NCBI GenBank assembly: GCA_049115495.1
Contig: JAGDZV010000001.1
Location: 748,388-812,387, forward strand
Length of the DNA stretch: 64,000 nt
Reading direction: 5' to 3'
Source of the DNA: JACPUW01 sp049115495
Lineage (GTDB): Bacteria > Bacteroidota > Bacteroidia > CAILMK01 > JACPUW01
Shown: one piece after another, positions 43,068 to 52,516 of the stretch
Layout of the letters: every line of letters starts with the position of its first letter
Numbering within the stretch: position 1 is the stretch's first letter
Program-made: the position numbers and the translations under genes
Notes under the pieces: generated by a model
Database searches by the model: none
What the model was told of the DNA's origin: nothing
The model's input: only the letters and a program-made list of their open reading frames with translations

Positions 43068-43672
43068 TAGTTATGTCCGTTAAATGTTTCTACAGTTTTA
43101 TCCTTACTTACATTCACGTCACTGCCTTTAACTACTTTAACTATTGTGTTTAAAATGATTTTGACATCTAAGATTAAAGATATGTTTTTCACATAAAAAA
43201 CATCCAATTCAAATTTCTTACTCCACGATATAGCATTTCTACCGTTGGTTTGCGCCCAACCTGTAATACCTGGCTTTACTGTATGTCTTTGTTTTTGATA
43301 TTCGTTGTAAAGAGGTAAATACTGTACCAATAGTGGTCTAGGACCAATTAAAGACATATCTCCTTTTAGAACATTTATCAACTGAGGTATTTCATCCAAA
43401 GAGTACTTTCTTAAAAATCTTCCTACAGATGTTGTGCGCTCAATTGACGGAAGAAGATTACCCTTTGAATCAACTTTGTCATTCATAGTTTTAAACTTAA
43501 TAAGCTTAAAAATTTTTTCATCCAAGCCAGGTCTCTTTTGTGTAAAAAAAACCTTTCCATTGTTATGCTTGTACAATAAAATACAAATAATTGCAAAAAC
43601 TGGAAACGATAGTAATAGTGTAAAGAAGCTTACTATAACGTCAATAATTCGTTTGAAGAAAAGCGTGTACAT
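43067..43672 (-). CDS. PglC-like monotopic phosphoglycosyl transferase
   Basis: A 201-aa initiating sugar transferase. One N-terminal re-entrant helix (about residues 9-32) is followed by the cytoplasmic catalytic domain: KRPGLDEKIFKLIKFKTM near 46-63, SLDEIPQL with the catalytic Asp-Glu near 91-98, LIGPRPLL near 107-114 and KPGITGWAQ near 133-141. It moves a sugar-1-phosphate (bacillosamine/QuiNAc4N type in PglC) to undecaprenyl phosphate. It sits one base into the flanking genes on both sides. Confidence 0.93.
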   Translation of the reverse strand: MYTLFFKRIIDVIVSFFTLLLSFPVFAIICILLYKHNNGKVFFTQKRPGLDEKIFKLIKFKTMNDKVDSKGNLLPSIERTTSVGRFLRKYSLDEIPQLINVLKGDMSLIGPRPLLVQYLPLYNEYQKQRHTVKPGITGWAQTNGRNAISWSKKFELDVFYVKNISLILDVKIILNTIVKVVKGSDVNVSKDKTVETFNGHN

Positions 43673-44808
43673 CAGGGTTTTTCAAAAAGTTCAATCATTC
43701 CATTCCAAATTAATTCACTTTGAAAGTTCTTTGACCAAATAAGTCCATTTTCGGAATATTTTAATCTCAACTCTTTACCTTTATACAAATCTTCCATAGC
43801 ATTTTTTAAAGCCTGTACATCTTTTACCGGTACTAACGTGCCATTAAAGCCATCACTTACAGCGTCTATGGTTCCAGTGCCTGTAGTGCTTATCACAGGT
43901 ATACCCATGGCTGCAGCTTGCACAAGAACATTTCCGAAACCTTCCCACCATGCAGGCAAAACAAATACGTCCATTACTTTCAAGTGAGTTGGGACATCAT
44001 CAGTTCTTCCTGGCCAAATAATGTTTGGGTGGTCTTGAATTTTTTTAATTAATGAATCATCGGCCAATTGCTCTCTCTCCAGCGGTCCTACAATTAATAG
44101 TTTGGTATCAGCGTAAACCTCATTTAATTGAACAAATGCTTGGTAAAGCTCATTAATACCTTTTCTATCAATTATCCTCCCTACAAAACCAAAAACAAAA
44201 TATGATTCAAGAGAGTATTTCTTTTTAAGTTCCAATTCAGCTTCTAAGCCTACTCCGTTTGGACTGAACTTCTTTAAGTCAATGCCATTGCTACTCCCCT
44301 TATTTATAACTACTGCCTTGTTATTCTTGAAAATGTTGTATGAAACACCTAAATCTTTAACTGACTGACTAATACATATTACATCTTGTGCGCAAAAGGC
44401 CGTTATTTTTTCCATGAATATCAAAATGGAACGCAGTCTTCCCTTTTCATGTTCGTATCTAAACCCTCTGCAAGTATAAATTCTACGCTTTACACCCAGC
44501 AGCTTAGCCGCAATTAAACCTAACAAGGCTACTTTAGGTGTGCCTAGGTTAACAATGTCAGGTTTAACCTTTAAAAAGATTCTTATGACTCGAAATAAGC
44601 TTTTAAGGTCTTTCCATAAGCTTATATTCCTTTCAATTTCCAATTCAAGTAATTCACAATTTTCTTGTTGTGAATACTCGACAGACCTTCCGGTTTTTGG
44701 TGATAATAGATATGTTTTATACCCCTTACTTTTAAAATAGCTCAATTGACCTGGTAACAACCCTACACTACCTGCTGCTGTGATTCCGGTAACTAATTTT
44801 TTACTCAT
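43672..44808 (-). CDS. GT4-family glycosyltransferase (PglA/WbpX-like position)
   Basis: A 378-aa GT-B enzyme. N-terminus MSKKLVTGITAAGSVGLLPG; FVGRIIDRKGINELYQAF near 222-239; WWEGFGNVLVQAAAMGIPV near 289-307, in which the second Glu of E-x7-E is Gln (E-x7-Q). It overlaps the deacetylase-like gene by eight bases and precedes the PglC-like gene, so it may add the second sugar. Donor unknown. Confidence 0.87.
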   Translation of the reverse strand: MSKKLVTGITAAGSVGLLPGQLSYFKSKGYKTYLLSPKTGRSVEYSQQENCELLELEIERNISLWKDLKSLFRVIRIFLKVKPDIVNLGTPKVALLGLIAAKLLGVKRRIYTCRGFRYEHEKGRLRSILIFMEKITAFCAQDVICISQSVKDLGVSYNIFKNNKAVVINKGSSNGIDLKKFSPNGVGLEAELELKKKYSLESYFVFGFVGRIIDRKGINELYQAFVQLNEVYADTKLLIVGPLEREQLADDSLIKKIQDHPNIIWPGRTDDVPTHLKVMDVFVLPAWWEGFGNVLVQAAAMGIPVISTTGTGTIDAVSDGFNGTLVPVKDVQALKNAMEDLYKGKELRLKYSENGLIWSKNFQSELIWNGMIELFEKP

Positions 44809-45913
44809 CCTTATTGTTAATGATTTTCCCTAAAGTTTCGCTATGAATAAACTCAACATCTGGCCATTTTTCAACAATGCTTCTCAAAAGTCTCTCTAAT
44901 TCTGCTAAAGAATTAGTTCGATTTTTTTCATCCAAACCTCCCATAAAATTTACTCGATGACTACTGATTACGGCAGGCTTTTTAAACATAAATGCATTGT
45001 TTATTTCCCATAAACAACTCGAAACCCAATCATTACCAGGCTTACTGGGTTCAAAATTCGCGTTTCGTCGCCAGTATGTTAACCCTTCCTTACTTTGATC
45101 ACCCCAAAATCTATTCTTCACCAACTTCTTATTTTTCTCACCATGCGGTATAATTTGAGAACCATTTTGATGGAACCTAACTCCATTATCAAATAAAATA
45201 GGATTAATATGATCTCCACAAATTGATTGTGATGCGCAAAAACTTAAGGATGCGAAACCAAAAATATTTTCAAAGTCTCTTAATCCTTCTTCAAGATTAA
45301 CCTCAATATCATTTTTTTCGAAAGTATCGTAATAATCAAAACCCGCTCTGTACTTAACCGAACCTAGTTCGCTACCTGGAATTCCATTTTGATTAAAACA
45401 CTCAAATTCTTCTGGAGATTCCTGTATTGCTTTCAGCCAACGTGAGGGGTTTAAATGCTCTCTCCCATGAAACTGCGGATAAAAAAAGCCCCCTTTTATC
45501 CCCTCATCCCATAGTTCTTCCATTTCTTTTTGATATCCGAATTCCAGGTAGGTGTCAAATATGCTTTTCCGAAAGTACTTTTTAAAATCATTCTCTCTTA
45601 CCCGTTCAATATCTGGATTTGCTACCAAGCCAACGGCTGTAAAAACAGCTCCATTACCATTTTTATCTTTGTATTTGCTCAATACATCAAAAAGATTTTC
45701 TAAATCTATTGGTCTTTCAAGAGTATCGAACTTATTATAACGATTTTTATCTACGGCTATGTTTTTTTTCAATAAATTCCGATAGGCCTTTTTATCTGGT
45801 AAACAGATACTCCCCCAATCATCAGATTCAATAACCAATAGCTTCCTATTAGTATTCCACCCTCGATAGTTTATGAACGATTTTCTAATGAATTTATTAA
45901 TTCTCTGTACCAT
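44801..45913 (-). CDS. Divergent polysaccharide deacetylase-like protein (SDDWG family), copy 1
   Basis: A 370-aa protein without signal peptide or membrane helix. The sequence ESDDWG at residues 29-34 and HGREH at 149-153 match the positions of the metal-binding DD and HxxxH of CE4/NodB deacetylases, and SSHRVNF near 318 may supply a late His. The overall sequence is far from classic CE4 enzymes. A paralogue at 47871 has the same motifs at the same residue numbers. It would act on a cytoplasmic sugar intermediate. It overlaps genes on both sides (17 and 8 bases). Confidence 0.62.
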   Translation of the reverse strand: MVQRINKFIRKSFINYRGWNTNRKLLVIESDDWGSICLPDKKAYRNLLKKNIAVDKNRYNKFDTLERPIDLENLFDVLSKYKDKNGNGAVFTAVGLVANPDIERVRENDFKKYFRKSIFDTYLEFGYQKEMEELWDEGIKGGFFYPQFHGREHLNPSRWLKAIQESPEEFECFNQNGIPGSELGSVKYRAGFDYYDTFEKNDIEVNLEEGLRDFENIFGFASLSFCASQSICGDHINPILFDNGVRFHQNGSQIIPHGEKNKKLVKNRFWGDQSKEGLTYWRRNANFEPSKPGNDWVSSCLWEINNAFMFKKPAVISSHRVNFMGGLDEKNRTNSLAELERLLRSIVEKWPDVEFIHSETLGKIINNKDE

Positions 45914-46844
45914 TGATCGAAAGCTTAAAATATTCTAATACCTTTTTCATTTGCTCATCTTTTCCTCCTTCAAAAGAATTTGTTTTAACTAAGCTTGTGC
46001 TAAAGGCGGCCTTAACAGTAATTGGATCTTTATTGAAAGTATCGTTTGTAACCACCTTTACTCCTAATCGAATTAAATTTACTTTCATCCATACATCATC
46101 AGATTTCGGTGAAAGTTTCATGAATAAATCTTTATTAAAAAATTCGCTATCGAACGGTATTGTGGCAGGAAATAAAGTACCCGCTCCACTGGTGTGCATT
46201 AAAAAGAGCGATGGCTTTTCTTTGTTGTAGTTATGAAGCCAGTTCTTGTACGGTAACAAGTTTTCTTGCTTAAAAGTCATCTTGTGCGTTCTTGTGGCAA
46301 CCACACAATTAGGATATTTTTTATGTAATGTTAAAAGGTTCTTAATTATTCCTTTCGGATAATATAAATCGTCATCAAAAGTTACAATTAAAGAATTAGG
46401 ATTTTCTTGAATTGCATAATGATATTTTTTATGACTTCTAATATCATCACAAAACCTAATCTCCAGGCCTCTAAATTCTAAGTTTAAAATTGTTTGAGGG
46501 AGATCTTTTTTTTCATTTGGGAACTGTTCAGTTGCCAACCACAAAATAACTCGATTAGGCCTAATTGTTTGAGAAAATATACCTTCGATACTTACATGAG
46601 CCGAATTAATTCGAGATGGAAAACTTGTTAAACTTGCGATAATCTCAATTTCGTCACCATCATCTTCAGACTTTTTATTTAATGCGATTTTAGGTTTTCT
46701 ATGAGGTTCTTTTTCGATTCTAAAATCGAATATTTTCTTAAGAATTCGTGCAAAAGCTACGTTTATTGCCTTGCTGAGAACTGTAGTGTTTTGAAAATTT
46801 GGGATTAAATAATATACCCAAAGCAGTTTGTCAATTATTCTCAA
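45897..46844 (-). CDS. GT-A-type glycosyltransferase
   Basis: A 315-aa protein. The core ASLTSFPSRINSAHVSIEGI near 71-90 and the metal-binding TFDDDLYYPKG near 155-165 are typical of a small group of GT-A transferases in capsule/O-antigen loci. An N-terminal hydrophobic patch (residues 7-16) may touch the membrane. It overlaps galE by 14 bases and the following gene by 17. Donor and acceptor unknown. Confidence 0.75.
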   Translation of the reverse strand: MRIIDKLLWVYYLIPNFQNTTVLSKAINVAFARILKKIFDFRIEKEPHRKPKIALNKKSEDDGDEIEIIASLTSFPSRINSAHVSIEGIFSQTIRPNRVILWLATEQFPNEKKDLPQTILNLEFRGLEIRFCDDIRSHKKYHYAIQENPNSLIVTFDDDLYYPKGIIKNLLTLHKKYPNCVVATRTHKMTFKQENLLPYKNWLHNYNKEKPSLFLMHTSGAGTLFPATIPFDSEFFNKDLFMKLSPKSDDVWMKVNLIRLGVKVVTNDTFNKDPITVKAAFSTSLVKTNSFEGGKDEQMKKVLEYFKLSINGTEN

Positions 46845-47865
46845 TATTATTTTTATTTTTCAATTTGAGCTCCCAGCTCCAAGCGTCTTTGAGAGCATCT
46901 TCAAGCCCTCGTTTGGCTTTCCAACCAAGAACACGATTCACTTTTGTGGTATCTGCAAATATTTCTGCTATATCGCCAAGTCTTCTTTCTGCAAACTCAA
47001 AATTTAGATCAATTTCATTAACTTTTTCAAAAGTTTTAACAAGCTCTAGAACTGATACTCCTTTACCTGTTCCTACATTGAATACCTCGTATTGAAAATC
47101 TTTATTTTGTTCAAAGTAGTCAATGCATGCAACATGTGCATCTGCTAGGTCCATTACATGAATGTAATCCCTTACGGCAGTACCATCGTAGGTATTGTAA
47201 TCATTTCCAAAAATTCTAAGCTTATCTCTCAAGCCAATTGCAGTCTGGGTTACAAATGGCACTAAATTTTGTGGAACACCCTTTGGTAGTTCTCCAATCT
47301 TTCCAGATGGATGAGCTCCTATTGGATTAAAATACCTAAGAAGAATAATTTGAACTGAAGATACTTTACTCAAACTCATCAGTATTTCTTCTCCCAGAAA
47401 CTTTGTATGTCCATAAGGGGTTTCTGCATTTTTAAGTGGCGTTTGTTCTGTAACAGGTATTTCTTCAGATTGACCATAAACAGTACAACTTGAGCTAAAG
47501 ATTAGCTTTATAACACCATTTCTCTTGGCTACTTTCATTAAACTTATAAGCCCAGAAATATTATTCTCATAATACGCTATTGGTATTTGAATACTTTCAT
47601 TGACAGATTTGAGAGCCGCAAAATGAAGGATGGCTTCAATTTGATTTTCAGAAAACACACTCTCTAAGAATTCAGTATTTCTTATGTCACCATGATAAAA
47701 TGTAATCTTCTTTTCGCAAAGAGATTCCAACTTTCTAAGCGTGTCTATTTCAGTATTTGATAGGTTGTCTATGATGATAGGCTCATACCCTTTATCTATC
47801 AAGGAAAAAACCGTGTGAGAGCCGATAAAGCCTAACCCACCTGTTACTAAAATTTTCATTGTCAT
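46831..47865 (-). CDS. galE: UDP-glucose 4-epimerase
   Basis: A 344-aa extended SDR that interconverts UDP-Glc and UDP-Gal (or the N-acetyl forms). TGGLGFIGSH at residues 8-17, SSSCTVYG near 126, and YGHTK (YxxxK) near 151 are clear. ATG 47865 and ATG 47859 are both possible starts, two codons apart. It lies five bases after the second SDDWG gene, within the glycosyltransferase run. Confidence 0.93.
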   Translation of the reverse strand: MTMKILVTGGLGFIGSHTVFSLIDKGYEPIIIDNLSNTEIDTLRKLESLCEKKITFYHGDIRNTEFLESVFSENQIEAILHFAALKSVNESIQIPIAYYENNISGLISLMKVAKRNGVIKLIFSSSCTVYGQSEEIPVTEQTPLKNAETPYGHTKFLGEEILMSLSKVSSVQIILLRYFNPIGAHPSGKIGELPKGVPQNLVPFVTQTAIGLRDKLRIFGNDYNTYDGTAVRDYIHVMDLADAHVACIDYFEQNKDFQYEVFNVGTGKGVSVLELVKTFEKVNEIDLNFEFAERRLGDIAEIFADTTKVNRVLGWKAKRGLEDALKDAWSWELKLKNKNNIENN

Positions 47866-47870
47866 AATTT

Positions 47871-48974
47871 TTACTTAGCCACCGCTAGCTCTTTTAACAA
47901 ATCATCTGAAGACATGAAAATTACATCTGGCCATTCTTTAGCTATACTGTCAAGAAGCTTTTTTAAATTAGCTAAATTCTTATCTCTTTCTTTTACTCCA
48001 TTTCTAGAAACATAATTTATTCTATGTGTGCCAATTATGGCAGGTGTATTCCAAAAAAAAGCATTAGATATGTTTCTCAAACAAGCACTTACATAGTCTG
48101 CTTTGGGAGATAAACTTGGCTCGAACAAACAATTCCTTACAGAATAAAACTGGCCTAAATTATTTTTTTGACCGGTGAAATGAAGTTTTTGGTTGATTCC
48201 ACCTTTTAAATCGGGAACATTTTGTTTCCTTGAGCCTTGCAGAAGCAACACTTTATTTTTGTGTAAAAAGCCTTCAGTATTATTACTCCATGTGTAATTG
48301 GGAGCAATAAAGGTTGAAGAATGATGACCAAAATACTCGGTGAAAATATTTTGTGCTTCTTTAATAATTTGTAAAAATGAAGATTCCTGATCAAAACTTT
48401 CGGCATTGAAAGCAGCCGCGATTTTTCCGTTAATTGCGTATGTACATAAATCAAAAGCATATGCATAGGCATCTTCTTTTTTTCTCAATTTTTCCATCCA
48501 GATTTTAACGTTTACATGTTCTCTGCCATGGAGCTGTGGTTTGAAAATACCGGAATTTTTACCTGCTATCCATAAATCAAAGGCCTTTGTTGAACCATCA
48601 TAATGGTTCATAGTATCCGTTACTTTCTCATATGCATAACTTTCAAATTCAGAGTCTTTTATAGCATCAAAGTTCGGATTAGCCATGATTGTATCGGCGG
48701 TTAAAATAGCATTATTGCCATTTGAATCTTTAACTGAACTTAGCACATCGAATAGCAATTCCAGATCATCAGAAGATTCTAAACCATCAAGTCTTGAGAA
48801 TGGCTCCTTTTCTTGTATAATACCTTTCTTTACAAGTTTTGAATGTACCACCTGTGATGGCATTCGTATTGCACCCCAATCATCTGACTCAAACACAACA
48901 ATTTTCTTAGTTATTTTCTTTGCTGGTAGATTAACTAAATTTCTTTTGAGCCTATTAATTCCTTTTTTAAACAA
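47871..48974 (-). CDS. Divergent polysaccharide deacetylase-like protein (SDDWG family), copy 2
   Basis: A 367-aa paralogue of the protein at 44801. ESDDWG is again at residues 29-34 and HGREH at 149-153; the late motif is GTHRINYVSR near 317. No signal peptide is seen. The pair are clearly homologous from end to end but differ greatly, so they may act on different sugars. It lies five bases after a GT4 gene and five before galE. Confidence 0.62.
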   Translation of the reverse strand: MFKKGINRLKRNLVNLPAKKITKKIVVFESDDWGAIRMPSQVVHSKLVKKGIIQEKEPFSRLDGLESSDDLELLFDVLSSVKDSNGNNAILTADTIMANPNFDAIKDSEFESYAYEKVTDTMNHYDGSTKAFDLWIAGKNSGIFKPQLHGREHVNVKIWMEKLRKKEDAYAYAFDLCTYAINGKIAAAFNAESFDQESSFLQIIKEAQNIFTEYFGHHSSTFIAPNYTWSNNTEGFLHKNKVLLLQGSRKQNVPDLKGGINQKLHFTGQKNNLGQFYSVRNCLFEPSLSPKADYVSACLRNISNAFFWNTPAIIGTHRINYVSRNGVKERDKNLANLKKLLDSIAKEWPDVIFMSSDDLLKELAVAK

Positions 48975-48979
48975 TTGAA

Positions 48980-50059
48980 CTATCCCTTTTGTTTTAAAGA
49001 ACTCTCTATGAATTCAAGTAGCTTTTTGGTTACCGTTTTAGCGTCAAGCCTTTGTCTAATTTCTGTTGCATTTTCACCAAGTTTCTGTCTTAGGCTAGGA
49101 TTGCTCATTAAGTTTTCGATTTCTTTGCTTAATGCATCAATATCACCATTTCTTAAAATTATACCACTAATTCTATCTTCAACAATCTCATTGCTAGGAA
49201 AGCCATCGAATACAATTACAGGTAATCCTGCTATCATTGCCTCGGCCAAAGCATTTGGAAACCCTTCTAAAATTGAAGGCAGAACATATATTGAAGCCAA
49301 AGACATATAATGATCAACATTTTTTACTTTTCCCAAAAAATCAACCCGATTACTAATCCCTAATTCAGAAGCAAGATTAATGTTTTCATCAATTAAAGGT
49401 CCGTCTCCGCACATTATCAAGCGCCAATCCTGGTGATTCTTAATTTTAGCAAATGCTCTAATTATGCGATCAGGTGCTTTTTCCCAAGCGAACCTTCCAA
49501 CATATAATACAACTTTTTCCTTTTCAACATTATTATCGATTATTACGTCTCTAATTGGATTATCAATGGCTATTGTATTCAATTTTGGGCCGAATTGTTT
49601 TTTCTTATACACTTCTGCAAATTGCGTTTGACAAACTAAACCAGCACTCCACGTGTATGTCAGGTCCCTAAGGAACTGTTTAACTTTCCCGAAATTATAA
49701 TCAGCGCTAGTCATGTCGCCGATAAAAACAGGGATATTTAGACCTTTTGCCGCGATTAACGCTAAAGGGTTAAACAACTCACCAAATACAATAACAAAAT
49801 CAGGTCTTATTGACTTTATTAACCTGCGCATGTAAACAGTTAATCTTAGATAATAAAAAACTCTACCAAGTTTTCCTTTGTTGTTAAAGGCAGGTTTTAC
49901 CAAGTTTATTGTTTTTGGTGGATCATAAAATTCGTCATGATTTATACATGACAAATAAGTAACATCATGTCCCATTTCGGCAAAACTTTTGGCAAATACC
50001 AAAAGATGCCGTCCTATGCCTCCTACATTAAGCGAAGGAGCTATCGCAAGAATTTTCAT
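48980..50059 (-). CDS. GT4-family glycosyltransferase
   Basis: A 359-aa GT-B enzyme. It begins MKILAIAPSLNVGGIGRHL. VLYVGRFAWEKAPDRIIRAF is near 189-208 and the complete E-x7-E motif in EGFPNALAEAMIAGLPVI near 268-285. One base separates it from the GT4 gene upstream. Donor unknown. Confidence 0.9.
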   Translation of the reverse strand: MKILAIAPSLNVGGIGRHLLVFAKSFAEMGHDVTYLSCINHDEFYDPPKTINLVKPAFNNKGKLGRVFYYLRLTVYMRRLIKSIRPDFVIVFGELFNPLALIAAKGLNIPVFIGDMTSADYNFGKVKQFLRDLTYTWSAGLVCQTQFAEVYKKKQFGPKLNTIAIDNPIRDVIIDNNVEKEKVVLYVGRFAWEKAPDRIIRAFAKIKNHQDWRLIMCGDGPLIDENINLASELGISNRVDFLGKVKNVDHYMSLASIYVLPSILEGFPNALAEAMIAGLPVIVFDGFPSNEIVEDRISGIILRNGDIDALSKEIENLMSNPSLRQKLGENATEIRQRLDAKTVTKKLLEFIESSLKQKG

Positions 50060-50060
50060 T

Positions 50061-51215
50061 TTAGTTTAGCTCTTGTTTAAATAACTCAATCCACATTTTT
50101 CCAACATTATCAATAGTGTATTTTTTGGCATTCCCTAAAGCCATTTTCATTCTTTTCTCTAAACCTTGAGAATCCTTGGCTACCCTCACAATATTATCAG
50201 CCATATCTTCAATATTGAACGGCTCGCTAATGCCCGCATTTTCATCATTCACAATATCACGTAGGGCCGCATATGAGTCAAAAACAAAAGGAAAACAGCC
50301 GTAGCTTTGAGCTTCAATCAAAGTATTTGGAAATCCTTCGTAAGCAGATGGCATCATAAACAATGACGCCTTATGATAAAAAGTATCCGGTGCCTGATAG
50401 CCTACCACTTCTATTCTTTCTAAGGATTTGCTTTTCTCCTTTAATTCTTTGTAGTAATCACCATCACCAACTATAACAAATTTCCAATCTTTTAGTTTTT
50501 CACTAACCTTTTCCCATAATGGTAATAGTAAATCTGACTTCTTTTGAACTGTATTTAATCTTCCTACATGTAGTAGAATTTTTTCTTTTTGATTGAAATC
50601 AATTTGATTTACAAATGGTATGCTATTCGGAATAACGTGTAGCCGCTCTTCCTTGTATTTTCCAACAAAATATTGAATTTCACCAATATTACTTTCAGTG
50701 AGCATTATATACTTAGTATGAACATTTAAAATATGTTTCAGAATCTTTTTCTGCCTGTAGTCGTGTCTTTTCAAAACCAATTGCCGAACTAATGGATTAA
50801 GTAGCAATTTTTGCATAAAACCTGAACCCATTTTTGCAATTTGCAATTCATAATTATCTTTAAACATAAACAATGATTGCCTTAAACAAGCTAAATATTT
50901 GATATCGATTTTTTTGATGACATCCGATATTTGACTGTTTAAATAATAGGGAGATTGATTAATAATAATATCAGGTTTAATTTTCAAAATAAAATTACAT
51001 AAATGTTCAATATTCTTTTCATTTAAATAATTTCCCGATTCTAACGACCTTTCCACTGTAACATTATCCAATTCAAAATTAGTGTTACAATCTAAGGAGT
51101 AAACTGCACAATTACAACCACGTGTTGCTAAAAATTTACTTATTTTATAGGTAGACCGCTCTACTCCACCTAAAATTGGATTGAACTTTTGAATTAAAAC
51201 AAATAATACTTTCAT
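50061..51215 (-). CDS. GT4-family glycosyltransferase
   Basis: A 384-aa GT-B enzyme. It starts MKVLFVLIQKFNPILGGVER; HVGRLNTVQKKSDLLLPLW is near 216-234 and EGFPNTLIEAQSYGCFPF near 290-307 has the E-x7-E motif. It follows the polymerase-like gene by three bases. Donor unknown. Confidence 0.9.
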   Translation of the reverse strand: MKVLFVLIQKFNPILGGVERSTYKISKFLATRGCNCAVYSLDCNTNFELDNVTVERSLESGNYLNEKNIEHLCNFILKIKPDIIINQSPYYLNSQISDVIKKIDIKYLACLRQSLFMFKDNYELQIAKMGSGFMQKLLLNPLVRQLVLKRHDYRQKKILKHILNVHTKYIMLTESNIGEIQYFVGKYKEERLHVIPNSIPFVNQIDFNQKEKILLHVGRLNTVQKKSDLLLPLWEKVSEKLKDWKFVIVGDGDYYKELKEKSKSLERIEVVGYQAPDTFYHKASLFMMPSAYEGFPNTLIEAQSYGCFPFVFDSYAALRDIVNDENAGISEPFNIEDMADNIVRVAKDSQGLEKRMKMALGNAKKYTIDNVGKMWIELFKQELN

Positions 51216-51218
51216 TAC

Positions 51219-52508
51219 CTAAATGAACTTACCTATCAACTCCCTTAAACTAATATTATCTTCTGGAAACAACCAATAATAAAATGGGAATATAAAAAGA
51301 CCAAATTGTAACCAATAAAGGAGTTCTGCCAGTTTATAAGTTATTAGTGGAATAAAAAAAAGAAACAATACCCCTAACAAAAGTTTGAAAAAAAACTTAT
51401 TTGTATTTTTATTAAGAGATGCACTACCAATTAACAAAACTAATGATGAAAAAATCAACACACCAGCAATTATATTACTTCGGTTAGATAAGGCTGTGAG
51501 TAATATTGTACTATTTGCCAAAGACTTCATCAATACTCCCGAAAAAAATAAATCTAAAATCAATCTATTTTTATTTTCCATTATAACATTGAAATTCAAA
51601 ATAATGAACAATATCAAAACATTCGTAACATTATTCTGCAATCCATTTGCATAGAGTAATTTGTACCATGTTCTACTTTCACCTGAGTATTTGGTTTCCT
51701 CATCTACATCCCCCCTCTCTTCGACAGAATATGTTTCTAATTTTTCATCTGATAAATCCGTACCCCCAAGAGTATTTCCGAATACTGCCACTCCGCTGTA
51801 CTGTATTATAATAGACAAGATGAAAAATCCAAAATAAATAACTTTAATCCTACCAATCACAAGATATAAAATTATGGGCAAAGACATTACATAGTATGCG
51901 AAATGTATTTGTGTTGTAAGTAAAATCAATAAAACGTATTTTATTTTTTTAGAACTCAAATACTTTAGAAAGCCATAAATTAACACCCACATGCCCGTCC
52001 ATGTTCTTACCGTATTGATTCCTTCTAGGTTTTTCCAGGAAAGTAATATTACTATTGAAATCCAAAAAAGAATCTTACTCCAAAAACCTAATTTTATTGT
52101 TGATGTCTTACTTAAAATTATTTCTAAGGAAGACACAAAAAAAAAACCATATATAAATGAAATGAATGGATAAAACATCCCTGGAATATTCAAAACGGAA
52201 CCAAAAAGATAAGAAACAATCAAAATAAAAGGATCTTCAGCATAAGAACCAGACAATGGTGAAAAAGAAATAATACCCCAGAATTCATCAAAAAACCTAG
52301 CTAAATCCATATTGACATAATAATTCTCAAGTCTCCAAATATATCTGGCACTATCAGCAAGTTCATACTTAATCATGTTTGAACCAAAAACAACAATAAA
52401 TAAAACTACAAACCATTTGTTAAAGTGACCTCTTTTACGTCTTAACGAATAAAAAAGTGATGTAAATGGCGAAAAAATTAAAAAGGCAAGATTAAATATA
52501 AACATCAA
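51219..52508 (-). CDS. EpsG/Wzy-like polysaccharide polymerase
   Basis: A 429-aa membrane protein with about ten to twelve helices and a larger hydrophilic loop near residues 240-280. Near the N-terminus, YELADSARYIWRLENYY resembles the conserved region of EpsG-family polymerases. It is the only polymerase candidate in the window and would join lipid-linked repeat units in the periplasm. Its DNA is very AT-rich, as usual for wzy genes. It follows the sulfotransferase-like gene by eight bases. Confidence 0.75.
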   Translation of the reverse strand: MMFIFNLAFLIFSPFTSLFYSLRRKRGHFNKWFVVLFIVVFGSNMIKYELADSARYIWRLENYYVNMDLARFFDEFWGIISFSPLSGSYAEDPFILIVSYLFGSVLNIPGMFYPFISFIYGFFFVSSLEIILSKTSTIKLGFWSKILFWISIVILLSWKNLEGINTVRTWTGMWVLIYGFLKYLSSKKIKYVLLILLTTQIHFAYYVMSLPIILYLVIGRIKVIYFGFFILSIIIQYSGVAVFGNTLGGTDLSDEKLETYSVEERGDVDEETKYSGESRTWYKLLYANGLQNNVTNVLILFIILNFNVIMENKNRLILDLFFSGVLMKSLANSTILLTALSNRSNIIAGVLIFSSLVLLIGSASLNKNTNKFFFKLLLGVLFLFFIPLITYKLAELLYWLQFGLFIFPFYYWLFPEDNISLRELIGKFI

Positions 52509-52516
52509 AATGATTC

